The position numbers and the translations under genes were made by a program. A stretch of DNA of 64,000 nucleotides from Meconema thalassinum (Eukaryota; Arthropoda; Insecta; Orthoptera; Tettigoniidae): positions 292,821,065 through 292,885,064 of the forward strand of contig OX336395.1 of the NCBI GenBank assembly GCA_946902985.2. Direction: 5' to 3'. Each line of letters opens with the position of its first letter. The stretch's first letter is position 1. The notes under the pieces are model-generated. The model saw nothing but the letters and a program-made list of their open reading frames with translations, had not been told where the DNA came from and searched no databases. Below are positions 45,528-55,712 of the stretch, one piece after another.

Positions 45528-46067
45528 ATGTCTTGCTTTAAAGCCTCAAGAGACGTTACATCCATGAATGTAAACTCTGAGGAACAACGTTTCAAGACTT
45601 TTGCCACATGGCCAGTGCCTTTCATAAACCCTCAAGCCTTGGCAGCCGCTGGATTCTACTATTTAAAAACGAGAGATGAAGTGAAATGTGCCTTTTGTCC
45701 CATCATTATAAACCAATGGCAGGAGGGCGATGAACCCATGCAGGAACATCAGCGCTGGTCACCCACCTGCCCCTACCTGTGTAGAATGAAAGTTGGAAAT
45801 ATACCCTGTCATTCAAGCTATCCCTCACTTGTGTCTCTGGGTGATGAAAAAAATACAAGTTACGATACATGTGGGCCGTATGGTATCCATGGTGCTTCGG
45901 TGAGCAGATCACCATCAAAAACGCCTAGTTTAGAGACATTGGGACATCATCGGTGTTATGGACGTTACAAACACAAGAGACTATATTGTTGTATCAGTTG
46001 CTATCGTCCTTATCCTAAAATGAGAAAAGCCTGTAAGACGTGTTATGATAATAAAATGATGATGTAA
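45528..46067 (+). CDS. BIR-domain protein (IAP-like)
   Basis: 179 residues, ATG at 45528. Residues 20-85 form a baculoviral IAP repeat: RFKTFATWP start and the exact zinc pattern C54-x2-C57-x16-H74-x6-C81, with GFYYLKTRDEVKC before it. BIR proteins bind caspases or IAP antagonists and can block apoptosis. The C-terminus (about 140-176) has C...CC..C...C..C and could bind zinc, but it is not a classical RING. It lies between capsid and accessory genes on the same strand. It was probably captured from an insect or insect virus. Whether it inhibits cell death is inference. Confidence 0.85.
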   Translation: MSCFKASRDVTSMNVNSEEQRFKTFATWPVPFINPQALAAAGFYYLKTRDEVKCAFCPIIINQWQEGDEPMQEHQRWSPTCPYLCRMKVGNIPCHSSYPSLVSLGDEKNTSYDTCGPYGIHGASVSRSPSKTPSLETLGHHRCYGRYKHKRLYCCISCYRPYPKMRKACKTCYDNKMMM

Positions 46068-46208
46068 TTCTTAAATTCTTATTTTTGCATGTCCCCCTGT
46101 CCTACCCTAACCTCAATTTTGAAACTAGCATGGCAGGTAAGTCTATGTCATGATCACACCTGATCGTCCGTCAGTCGTCAGTTGACCTTGGTCCAGGCAA
46201 GCGTCAAC

Positions 46209-46760
46209 ATGTTGCGCACACTCATTGTGGATTGCCAAGGGTTTAAAATTGGTGACAACAAATTTATATTTAAACAAGTGGCCATGATCGATTGTACCAC
46301 GTTTTGGATATCAAAAGCTACGCATTTGCTATTTAAACCACCCCATGCTTTTGATTTATTGTGTGAAAAAGACCGTAAACAAACCCAGTGGATTGAAAAT
46401 CATAGGCAACTAGACTGGAATCAGGGAACCATTTCCTATAAATATTTGGACGTGGTCATGAAAGCACACTTGTCCTCGGCCAATGTGGTATTTGTGAAAG
46501 GTAATGAAAAACGTCAATGGTTGCAACCATTTTTGGCGTCTTACTGTCAATGTATCGACCTCATGGAGTTGGGCTGCCCCTCCCTGCAAACGCTCATGGA
46601 TACTTGTTCCTGTGGCAACATTACCCATACAGCCCTATCGCATGCGTGGCATCTCTTTCATTGGTTAACCACTCATGCCTGCTGGGAGTTGTTGAACAAA
46701 ATTATAACTCAAGATTTACCTGTGAATGACGTCAGTGAGATTTCTACAAGCGACGTGTAA
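46209..46760 (+). CDS. Conserved Polinton accessory protein, nuclease-like fold suspected
   Basis: 183 residues from the ATG at 46209 (frame open from a TTG at 46182). It begins LIVDCQGFKIGDN and carries FKPPHAFDLL, a W...LDWN.G..SYKYL block, VVFVKGNEKRQWL and DLMELGCPSL. I recognise this set from an insect family with no settled name that also occurs near mobile elements. The VDxQGF opening and later VKGxEK block resemble the layout of DnaQ/RNase H-like proteins, but I cannot identify a full catalytic set. Cys-rich CSCGN near the end may bind metal. Function unknown. Confidence 0.6.
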   Translation: MLRTLIVDCQGFKIGDNKFIFKQVAMIDCTTFWISKATHLLFKPPHAFDLLCEKDRKQTQWIENHRQLDWNQGTISYKYLDVVMKAHLSSANVVFVKGNEKRQWLQPFLASYCQCIDLMELGCPSLQTLMDTCSCGNITHTALSHAWHLFHWLTTHACWELLNKIITQDLPVNDVSEISTSDV

Positions 46761-46781
46761 ACATCTACAGCACGTGATACC

Positions 46782-47249
46782 ATGGAGAAAGGCAATGCTA
46801 CGGACAAAGCCATCGGCAAGTTCTTTGTGTGCAAAAAGAAACTAGACAGTTTTACCAAAGAGGAACTCTTGGCGCTGCCCAAGTCGTTCATTTATTATGT
46901 GGCCGCCAATGCAGTGAAAGAAATCTGGCAACATGTACCAAAATCATGGACTCAAGACCCTGTGTTGAGTGAATTGCAACCCTGTACGGATTACGATCAC
47001 CATAAGCAAGTAGCCATGGCAAAAATACCGTCTATGCGTCAGTGTGCGACTTGCCAGCTAGTGAAACTGTATCACGGTCATAAAAGTCCATGTAAAGACT
47101 TTGTTGAATCATTCCACGAGTGTCATGGCGAGAAAAAGCAACAACAACAACAAACACAAACATCGTCCACAGAGGAGGAGGAAGACCAAACCTTTTTACC
47201 ATCGATGGAAAAGGATATGCCAGACCTGTACTGGCAATGGCGTCATTGA
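46782..47249 (+). CDS. Hypothetical Cys/His protein
   Basis: 155 residues, ATG at 46782 in strong context (ACCATGG). The N-terminal half is helical. Residues 81-113 have CATC, H.H and two further C, a possible zinc site. A Gln run (about 120-124) and a Glu run follow. No family recognised. The 3' part overlaps the PLA2 ORF by about 125 bases in another frame, so one of the two tails may be less constrained. Confidence 0.5.
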   Translation: MEKGNATDKAIGKFFVCKKKLDSFTKEELLALPKSFIYYVAANAVKEIWQHVPKSWTQDPVLSELQPCTDYDHHKQVAMAKIPSMRQCATCQLVKLYHGHKSPCKDFVESFHECHGEKKQQQQQTQTSSTEEEEDQTFLPSMEKDMPDLYWQWRH

Positions 47250-47562
47250 CAAAGTGATTCAATACCTACCTTTCGAAATCCATCTTCCAGGTTATCGTTT
47301 TTGCGGCCCTGGAACTCGTCTCGAAAAACGTTTACAACGTGGTGATGTACCCATTAATCTTTTGGATCAAGCATGCAAGGAACATGACCTTTCTTATCGC
47401 CATAGTCATCCTGGTTTAAGACATGTGGCAGATAAATTGTTATTGAAGAAAGCTAAACAACGTTTCACATCCAGTGATGCCTCAGTGGGTGAAAGAATGG
47501 CAGCCCTAATTGTCATGAGTGCTATGAAAGGAAAGTTGATGATGCATGGACATAAACATTGA
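47125..47562 (+). CDS. Phospholipase A2, parvovirus VP1-type
   Basis: 145 residues from the ATG at 47125 (frame open from a TTG at 47101). After a basic, NLS-like N-terminus (RPQRRRK) come the calcium-loop-like YRFCGPGT (GPGT at residues 61-64) and LLDQACKEHDLSY, with the catalytic His-Asp pair at 87-88. These are the hallmarks of the short PLA2 used by parvoviruses to breach endosomes; related ORFs are known in adintoviruses. It is the last gene of the rightward block. An AATAAA follows 64 bases after the stop. Confidence 0.85.
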   Translation: MARKSNNNNKHKHRPQRRRKTKPFYHRWKRICQTCTGNGVIDKVIQYLPFEIHLPGYRFCGPGTRLEKRLQRGDVPINLLDQACKEHDLSYRHSHPGLRHVADKLLLKKAKQRFTSSDASVGERMAALIVMSAMKGKLMMHGHKH

Positions 47563-47625
47563 GGAGTGAGGAATTGGGATTTGTTTGTATTCTATTTTTC
47601 TTTTGTCAATTCACTATGACTATGA

Positions 47626-47631
47626 AATAAA
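47626..47631 (+). terminator. Polyadenylation signal AATAAA
   Basis: Lies 64 bases after the PLA2 stop, at the end of the rightward block and before a gene-free zone. Confidence 0.55.
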
Positions 47632-48680
47632 AACAAAGGTTTGCCAGAGCACGATGTTTTGTGTTTTTATTATTTATAAAAAACCATGATGTTGATGGCT
47701 GATTTCTCATTTTCACATTTCACACATGATGAATTCCACACACTGTCATTTATCATTTTGCAATTTACAGTTTTTGAAAACGTTCGTTTCAAGTTTAACG
47801 TTTTTGATGATATGGATTTTTCCATTTTGCTGATGACACATTTTAAACAATGTCCGTTTGAAGTTTTTGAATTTTCAAATTTCACACATGGCCATTTCCA
47901 GTTTTTAAAAATGTCCGTTTTAAGTTTTGCTGTTTTGGTGATATGGAAACATGGAATTTCCATTTTGCTGTTTTCATATTTTTTCCATTTGGTGTATGTC
48001 GAAAGTTGAGATTTGACAATGATGTTGATGCGAGTGCTTGACCTTGATAATACTGCAATGTGTTGATGTGTGTTTGGAGAAACGTCGAGTTCTACGACTA
48101 CTGCAGGTAAGACTGTTTTTACAAAAATAATGTCTTTTGACTGCCACATTTCAATGAAAAAACGAAACTATTTAAAACAAAATGAATATATAAGTGACCA
48201 TTTACCCCCTCCCCACCCACCCACCCTACCTCATCGTGTTTGCTCTGGTCAATCATACACACCAGTTTTCTCTCTTCACTCATACATTCACACCTGTCTT
48301 TGGGAACAAACACAACCACTTTATTTATTCCCAAAAGCACATTCTCGACATGCTCACTCATCCCAAGAGAACTTTTTAGTTTATCATTTACATTACGAAA
48401 AATAATTAAATACTAGTTATTAAAGTTACTAAAAATCTTACTTATTTCATATTTACAAAAAAAACTCAACTTTGTACAGCGTTAAAAGAATCAAACTATT
48501 TACCAATCAAAAAATTTAAAAAATAAGGTTGCATAGAACTTTTTTTAAAGAGCAAAAGGTCCAAGTGGGTTGTCACTATTTACAAAATCTACTATTTACA
48601 ATGACAGAAACCAATATTTACAAAATTCTAAATCTACAAGTTACAAAAAGCCATGTCCCATAAACGATTAAACAGTGAAA
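47632..48680. other. Gene-free zone between convergent blocks
   Basis: About 1 kb separates the rightward genes from the leftward polymerase. Bases 47690-48000 are short degenerate repeats around 'ccattttgc' and 'gtccgtttgaag'. A 159-codon minus ORF (47670-48149) over them has repeated KFENSK / KMEKS words and is probably a by-product. Bases 48570-48650 repeat 'tatttacaa'. Confidence 0.55.
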
Positions 48681-51600
48681 TCACACCTCCTCGTTGCGAT
48701 CATAACCCCAGGGCAGGCTAGTGAGCAGGTCATCAGCCCACACACGCTTGTTATCCATGGAGGCGAGGGTGCGTTTTCTCTGTTCCACAAGATACAAATG
48801 ATGGTTGCTGGATTGTATCCTGCACTGTGTATGAGACATAGCTTTGCCAGTGCGTAAAACCGCTAGGTAATCGTCTACACGTAGCGATTTTACCACTGCC
48901 CTACCTACACCTTTTGCTCTTTTGGCTTCCTTACAGTCGAGTGTGCGATAAGCATACATTTTTGAGGCCAAACCTACAAATTCCGTCATAATGGAATCAC
49001 CGCATTCATCTTTTAAAACGCCCATTTCCTTCTTGTTTTTTATGGGCAGATGAAACACATTGTCAGCGCTATAGCAAGAGGTGTCGAACCAATCACTATG
49101 TTGCCTCATGACGTCATAGGGGTTGCAGTGGCGAATGTGGTAAATGAATGAGTCCATGTCCATATACAAAAGAGAGACGTCCTCAAAATGGCGTTTCGCA
49201 AACTCGTAGTGGAATCGATACATGACCGATTTAGAAAAGTCTAAAATGACTTGACCCAAGTAAATGGGTTTATCCATGGTCACGCTGGTCTTACTCATTT
49301 CAATAGTAGCCAAATCCTCATCGATAATTTTGATCGATTTGAAATTTGGCTTGGCAATGTACCGCCGGGCACCCCACTGCCCCTCCCAGACATTCACCAA
49401 TTTAATGTCACGGTATTTGCGGACATTCTCCATAGACTTGCCATAGATGCAGTTGTTCATTAATTTAAAAAAATTAATTTCAAACTGCTGTGTTGCCATT
49501 TGTCGGTGCTCTGTGTTGAGTCGCATGTATGGCTCAAGCCATGCTTTTTGAGCAAAAGAAATACCCCTGTGGACTTTCTTCAACACCAAGCCTTGGGCGA
49601 GGCATTGCACCAACATTTGGATATGTAGCACATACCGATTTTTGTTGTAAAGTGTGCCCATGAGTTTTTCAATTTTCACTTTACTGTCAGGGGGAACCAT
49701 TTGCTCAAGACAGAATGGGAAATCGGCATGTTCATCATACAAGGATGAGGGATATTCAATATCCACTTCTAGCACATATCCACGGCCTGTTTCTTGGCTA
49801 GCCATGTTCACATCAAATTCTGACACTTGTTTGTCTGTCAGCCAAGCAAACTTCCCATAGGGCAAAGGCTGACTCATGGCGTAACCGTACAAATTATTCA
49901 CGTCATAGTACATTAAGTACGATTCTTGTTTTTCCGGTGAATAATCAGGCATGTAGACATTGTTCGCTTCGGCATGGCGCTGGTTAAGTGACACAAATCC
50001 GCCACGAATGCCCTTTTCAAAAAATAGAACCATGTCTACATCAGTGAGTAAATCCAATTCCACTTGAGTGTATTTTAAAGCGGCATCGAACGAGAGTCCA
50101 GGACTCGTATAATAGTGAGCCGGGTCAAGACCGTAAATGTGTTGACACAACTCACGGAATTTTTCAAACACATCTGTGAGCAGCAATACATCCAGTTTTA
50201 GGTAATGTAAAGCATATTCACTTAGCGTGTTCATGCCAAACACTCGCCAAACTTGACATGCATGTGCATAGTCTTCATCGGAAACGGTACTGCGTGTTAG
50301 TTTCGAGTAAAATTTCTCTTGTGGTGGGAGTTTTCTTTGCTTTAACACGTCCCAGCTGTTGCAGAAATCATACGGGAATATACCTTTCCGAATGCACAAT
50401 TGAAATTGCTCAGGATCATTAAAATGCATTCTAGTATTTTTTAATTCCTCCTCATTCAAGCCATTCACAAGGCTGTCTAGCGAGGACGTCATAAACTTAA
50501 AGGAATCCAAAAATCGAATGCTAAAGTTGCTCAACCTCCATGTCAGGGCTGTAAAATGCTCATGGTTTTGGGGGATAATGGTAAACGAGCCCTTGTTGAC
50601 ATGGCCCAATTCACGAATCAAAAACTGAATGTCATAATTTGCCAGATTATGGAAAAAGACACTGATGAAACGAGGAGCTGGAAAGTTCAAATTGCATTTA
50701 CTATGCGCAGCTCCACGAAACTCCCCCGTAAAGTGCGAGTGATCACGAACGGTGTCTTCAGCACTGATCAGTGGCTTTTCGCAAATATGGCATGTCATGG
50801 CATGCTCATACTGCTGCTGCTGTTCTTGAGATAGGCTCATGGGTACTGGGTGGTCCAGTATTTCCTGTACATCATGAGCCAACTTGACAAGTTCATCCAA
50901 GAACCATTTGGCACAATCTGGCCCCTCACGGTATTTGTACACGGATTGTGTGGGGTCATAGGCACACACCACATTAAATCATATGGCAAAGGGTTCATGT
51001 TTTTGAATGGGTGTGGTTGAGCTGATGGAGGGATCTGGTTCACATCCCGCCATGGGTGTAGTGAGAGCTTCGAAATCTGCATATACCACATAGGGGACAG
51101 TGTCACGCTTATGAATGTCCTTAAACTTTAACAAAGCCTTGTCCCCTTGTGGAAATATCAGTCTCACTGCTTCCTGAGAAACACAATCTACCCTATGACG
51201 TTCCAAAAGCGTAGGAGTGGTAAAATATTGCAGACAACGGTCACAAATATGTTTCTTAGGTTTATGTTTAGACATTTGACTGCTTAGCAATCTACTTAAG
51301 CTTTTAATCAGGCAATAGTGATTCACCTCTCCTACAGATAAATATAAAAGATGAATGTGATGTCGTTTCGGTTCTTTTGTGGCATAAAGAGGACCCACAA
51401 TCACATTACCATTAAGGCCATAGACCATGAACGAAAAGTCCTGGTTATCTTGTTCAAACCTATGGATCTCGGTTAAGTCCATAAGGAACGATACTCGAGT
51501 TAAATTTAAAGTTTGTTTTAATTCATTAAACTTGGCCTTGTACTTTCCCGGCCAACAACCATTATGTTGCACCGGCTGCAAAAAGGCAGCCACAGACCAC

Positions 51601-52121
51601 AGAAAGCAATCATTGTCACGATTCTTTATATTGACCACAGCATTTTTCGAAGCTATAGCTGGTGGTGTTTTAATATAGCTAGACCCAGCATTCAACGGGT
51701 TGAATTGACAAATGTTGATTTGCAAATAATGAATTTTGTCTAAGGCTAGACCACTCGGTCCTTGTTGCAGTTTATCAAATTTTGATAGCAAGGCATTCAC
51801 CACGTGGGTTTCATACCACTGTTTCAAATTATGGGCTATGAATAGCTCTTGCATTTTACTGCAAATATAAAATGTCTCTTTATGCTCTACGTCCTTCTTT
51901 TTATATATGAAATCGCACACCAGTTCTGTATTCACCTTTAAAGCCGTATGCAACCTTTGCGCTGTACAAATTTCAATTTTAAAAATTTCAAAACAAGATT
52001 CTAAAAATTCTTTGGGAATCAAACTTTTTCTAACATTGACCACGCGGCCAGAGCACACACGCGATTTGAAACAACTGTTTATGGGTTCCCAAGTTAACGT
52101 ATTCTCAGCAGTAAAAGACAT
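48681..52121 (-). pseudogene. Protein-primed DNA polymerase B, interrupted by one in-frame TGA
   Basis: ATG at 52121. N-terminal part (380 residues): a RDNDCFLWSV stretch (167-177), a C2H2 finger (CDRC...H...C, 293-313) and Exo I DFE at 349-351. A TGA at 50979-50981 then stops the frame, which continues unshifted for 765 codons. C-terminal part, numbered from 50972: a zinc site (CHIC...H...C, 61-93), Exo II HNLANYD (108-114), Exo III YALHYLKLD (253-261), motif A DVNNLYGYAM (357), motif B KLMNNCIYG (503) and motif C YMDMDS (603-608). It would copy the element with a protein primer. All catalytic boxes are present, so the break is either recent, a sequencing error, or read through. It is the only gene running in from the right end. 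Confidence 0.92.
50979..50981 (-). other. In-frame TGA within polymerase B
   Basis: The only stop in about 1,147 codons of polymerase frame. It falls just after the Exo I box, between conserved blocks. The frame is identical on both sides and no indel is involved. Confidence 0.9.
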
Positions 52122-52756
52122 TATTTTGAAAGAACACTCTCACCTGAGTTTTCACCTGTAGACTGCTTGACAAGGGTTCCACTCTAAAGCCTCTTGGTTT
52201 TCAACTGTATTTATTATAGCAGTGAACCCTTTTTTTCCAAATATCTAAAAAGAAATAAAATAAACCACCATAAGTATATCCATTCCATATAGTTTATGCA
52301 TTTCATAAACAAAATCAAACAGGTTATATTATATAAAAAAACAAATCTCACCTTGACGTGTAATGCTTTTCTATATTCCCGTCTCGTGGGCTAGTATGGA
52401 AATGGTTTTCTTTTCTAGTTGTCCGTTTTTCTCTCTTTCTTTAATATATTTCCCACAGACACACGACAGGCAGGCTATACACGTTATCTGCAAACAAATA
52501 AATAAATAAAATCATTAATTACCTAATCAATAAATAATTGCATGTATTTATATAAAAATCAATAAATATATAAATAAATAAATAAATACCTACCCCACAA
52601 CAAGGTCAAGTATTTTCCACCAACACCAAAACTGTTAAACAAGACCAGAGGTTTCTTGCAACGCAATGTGTTCAAAGGTAGTCACCTAAGTGAGCGTGGA
52701 AATGATAACGACATGTCTTTATATATGCTACGTTGCATGTATAATCTTTTTTTTTT
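52122..52756. other. Polymerase upstream region
   Basis: 635 bases, AT-rich, with AAAT-type repeats at about 52495-52590. It presumably contains the polymerase promoter on the minus strand. No gene seen. Confidence 0.5.
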
Positions 52757-54514
52757 CCACGCTTTGAACATTCTGTTATCAGGCACGTGGACAGCTAACG
52801 TCCAACCTGAACACCTGTGACAGATCAAATTTCACGTCAACTTGCATTTTGTCACGTACGAAGCAAGACAGAATGTAACTTGTTAACAGTTATCGCGCAT
52901 GTGGACAGATAACGTCCCAAGCGAACACCTGCGGTAGATCAAATTTCACATGAACTTGCATTTTGTCACGTACGAAGCAAAACAGGATGTCACTGGTTTA
53001 GCCTACATGTGGTTTCACAAATGTGTGTGCATGCCTTTCACACTCCCCTGCCACCACGATGGTCAGATTATTTCACCTTCAAGCGTCTTGGTCATTTTTT
53101 CCATTGCACCTGTTGTCAAGTCAGACCGGAGCCTTTCAATAAGCTCAAATGACCTTCACCTCCTGTAAGTTTGTTTTCTGTACTCGCTTCGACCAACATA
53201 GAACCAAGTTCTCATCACCGTTTACACGTTAAAGGTAAAAGGTGTGAAAAAACGTACCCTCGCTCTGTCATACACCGACCCGTCGAAATAGCGATTGATC
53301 TATTGAACACAGCCACCGTGGTCAGCGACAGGTTCGTTGAAACACACACACACACACCCAGCCGTATCGTCTCTCTCTCTCAACCGCCACGCTTCATGGA
53401 CATTATAAACAGGCAAAGAAAAAGAAAACGTTTTTTCAACATGTATGGCGTTAGACCCATGTGAATTATTTTTTGAAAAAAAATATCTACCACATTTGAA
53501 AGGGGGTGTTAGCCCGAGTCCTAGGACACCTCGTACATGTCTCTAGCGTTATTGGTTCGTGAGATATCGGCAAAAATCACAAAAAACACATGTTTACCCC
53601 CAAAATCGCGTTTCCCAATTTTTTTAAAATTACAACGAGTAGTTCATAGCAAAGAGGACGTCTGTCCGAATCCTTGGACCCATCGTACATGCCTCTAGCG
53701 TTATTGCTTCGTGAGATATCGACAAAATCACAAAAAACACGTGTTTACCCCAAAACCGAGTTTACAATTTTATTAAAAATTATAACGAGTAGTCCATAGC
53801 AGAGAGGACGTTACCCCGAGTCCTTGGACCTGTCGAACACGCCTCTAGCGTTATTGGTTCGTGAGATATAGCAAAAAGTCTAAAATCACGTTTTTACCCC
53901 AAAAAGACTGTGTTGCCAGATTTTCACACTTTCGACACCGACATTCCCGTAAAGAGCACGACGAGACGAAAAAAACGAATCCAAGCACGCCCTCCTAGCA
54001 TGGCTCCTTCCATTCCAAGGTCGCAGGGGCTCACCACTTGCTAAGTAGAGCAGCTCTGTCCCCATCCCACTACTACCTACTAACAGGTTTTCATCCTAGA
54101 GACTTGAAATTTATTTTGGGGTAGAGGGGGTAGGGACCATTGATTTACGTCAAGCAATTTTTTTTGTAGAGTTCCTAGTTTCCAAAATATAGAATTTTCA
54201 AAATTCGAGTTTTTTCAAAAAAACATAAAAAATAAAAAAAATTTATTATAGAAAATAAAGGTCATAAAGACCATTCGTTTGAGCCATGGCACAACGTTCT
54301 ATCCTGTTTGGTTTTCAAACTATCGCCTATTTTCGAAAACAAAAAAAAACAAAGAATTTTTGAAAAATATAATACATGGTCAATAGGAAAGAGGACGTCA
54401 GCTCGAGTTCAACGACACCTCATATGTCAACATCCGACCATGGGTTCGCGAGATATTGGCTTGGACTAACGCGGCGGCCATGACACTATTTGGAACACCC
54501 ACCATCCCCCTACT
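52757..54514 (-). repeat. Polinton right terminal inverted repeat
   Basis: 1,758 bases, reverse complement of 37030-38781 with few differences. It begins at 'ccacgctttgaaca' and ends CCCCCTACT. Confidence 0.92.
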
Positions 54515-54520
54515 ATAGAT
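54515..54520. repeat. Polinton target-site duplication, right
   Basis: ATAGAT, identical to 37024-37029. Confidence 0.9.
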
Positions 54521-54951
54521 AAATTCCTCTGTTCGTCACCAGAGAGCAGCTGCCAGAAATTACTGTATGGACTATGGTAGAACGGCGGACAGAGTAGTAA
54601 GTGAGGAGAAGGTAAAGGGGGCGGGGTGAAAATATAGAGACTCCTCGAAGAATGTGGATATCCAAAAGAAAAGGTGGGGGGGGGGGGCGGAGGTGGGAGG
54701 GTTAGGTGGATATAAGGAAACATAAACAAAAGGGAAGTGTATCTGAACGATACCTAACGTCATACAGGCTACGGCGAAAAAACAGATGGAAACTCCTCCA
54801 GTGACGAACAAAGGAGATCAAATCCAGGCTCTGTTGCCATAGAGGAAAAAAGTACAATTTGAAATAGATGAAGAAACAGAGAGACTGAGAGGCATTAGCC
54901 CAAAACACATGAACTATATATATAGTAATCCGGGCCGTGAAAGCCTTAATA
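54521..54951. other. Penelope-like fragment, right part
   Basis: Continuation of 36875-37023. It contains a G13 run near 54677 and the inverted end at 54891-54916. Short ORFs show no clear catalytic motif. Confidence 0.45.
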
Positions 54952-55712
54952 TTCATACCACTAATCCGCGCGACCCCCGACTGTGCCCTTCAAATTTTGT
55001 TACGTCTCACCAACCCAACATGTCAGCTGTGCGAAATATTTCACCAGCATTCAATATCTCCGAAACTATTACCGATATCACCCTGAAATTTTGTACGGTG
55101 TTAAAGAAAACTACTACAAGTTCACCTATGTGACTATTGAAAACCTGGTAACTACAAAACCAACATGGCGGCCAAGCGAATTTGCGACTTTAAATATAAG
55201 TTTCTCGCGATTTAACCAACCAAACGCAATGAAACTTGGTACAGTATATGTTTATACACATTGTAATGCACCGACATCTAACTAACCTCAAGATGGCGGC
55301 TGTGCGAATTATTTCACCGTCATTCTATATCTCTGAAACTATTAGCGGTATCACCCTGAAATTTTGTACGGAGATAAAGGGCACTACTGGAAGTTTATCT
55401 AAGAGACTTTCAAAAACCGGTTAACCACAAAACGAATATGGCGGCCAAGCTAAGTTGAAAGTTTCAAATAGACTTTTCTCGCGATTTAATGATCCAAACG
55501 CAATGAAACGTCGTACAGCAAATGTTTATACACATTGCAATGCACTGGAATCTAATTTATTTCAATTGTTTACGTAACCTCAAGATGACGGCTGTGCGAA
55601 TTTCGGAAATTAAGATTTTATTTATTGTGTTCTAATCATGCGATCGAAATCAACATTTGCATAATGAACTTAGGCTACACAATAATCATCATCCAATAGT
55701 ATATAACTCTAT
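54952..55712 (-). repeat. Long inverted repeat, middle of right arm
   Basis: Reverse complement of about 26940-27690, with the 'caagatggcggctgtgcg' words of the left arm. Interrupted at 55713 by a TG...CA element. Confidence 0.75.

Larger units (their letters stand above)
37030..54514. mobile_element. Complete Polinton/Maverick (adintovirus-like), 17,485 bp
   Basis: Starts AGTAGGGGG and ends CCCCCTACT (AG...CT termini), with a 6-bp duplication ATAGAT on both sides, as defined for Polintons. It has 1.75-kb inverted termini. It encodes integrase, packaging ATPase, adenain-like protease, double-jelly-roll major and single-jelly-roll minor capsid proteins, protein-primed polymerase B, a fibre-like protein, PLA2 and a BIR protein. 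All ORFs are open except the polymerase (one TGA) and two with unclear starts. That and the near-identical termini suggest a fairly recent insertion. Confidence 0.96.
36875..54951. mobile_element. Penelope-like fragment, interrupted by the Polinton
   Basis: Near-identical 12-base flanks TTCATAGCACTA (36863-36874) and TTCATACCACTA (54952-54963) mark its target. Inside, 36881-36905 and 54891-54916 are inverted copies of a 25/26-base end (TAGTTCATG...GGGCTAATGCC). Only about 155 bases on the left and 430 on the right belong to it. The Penelope assignment rests on the inverted-end layout and is inference. Confidence 0.55.

Noticed and set aside
47670..48149. 159-codon ORF between PLA2 and polymerase
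   Set aside because: Composed of short degenerate repeats; no conserved motif.
50837..51106. 89-codon ORF bridging the polymerase stop
   Set aside because: It lies in a different frame from the polymerase and has no motif; the real frame continues directly past the TGA.
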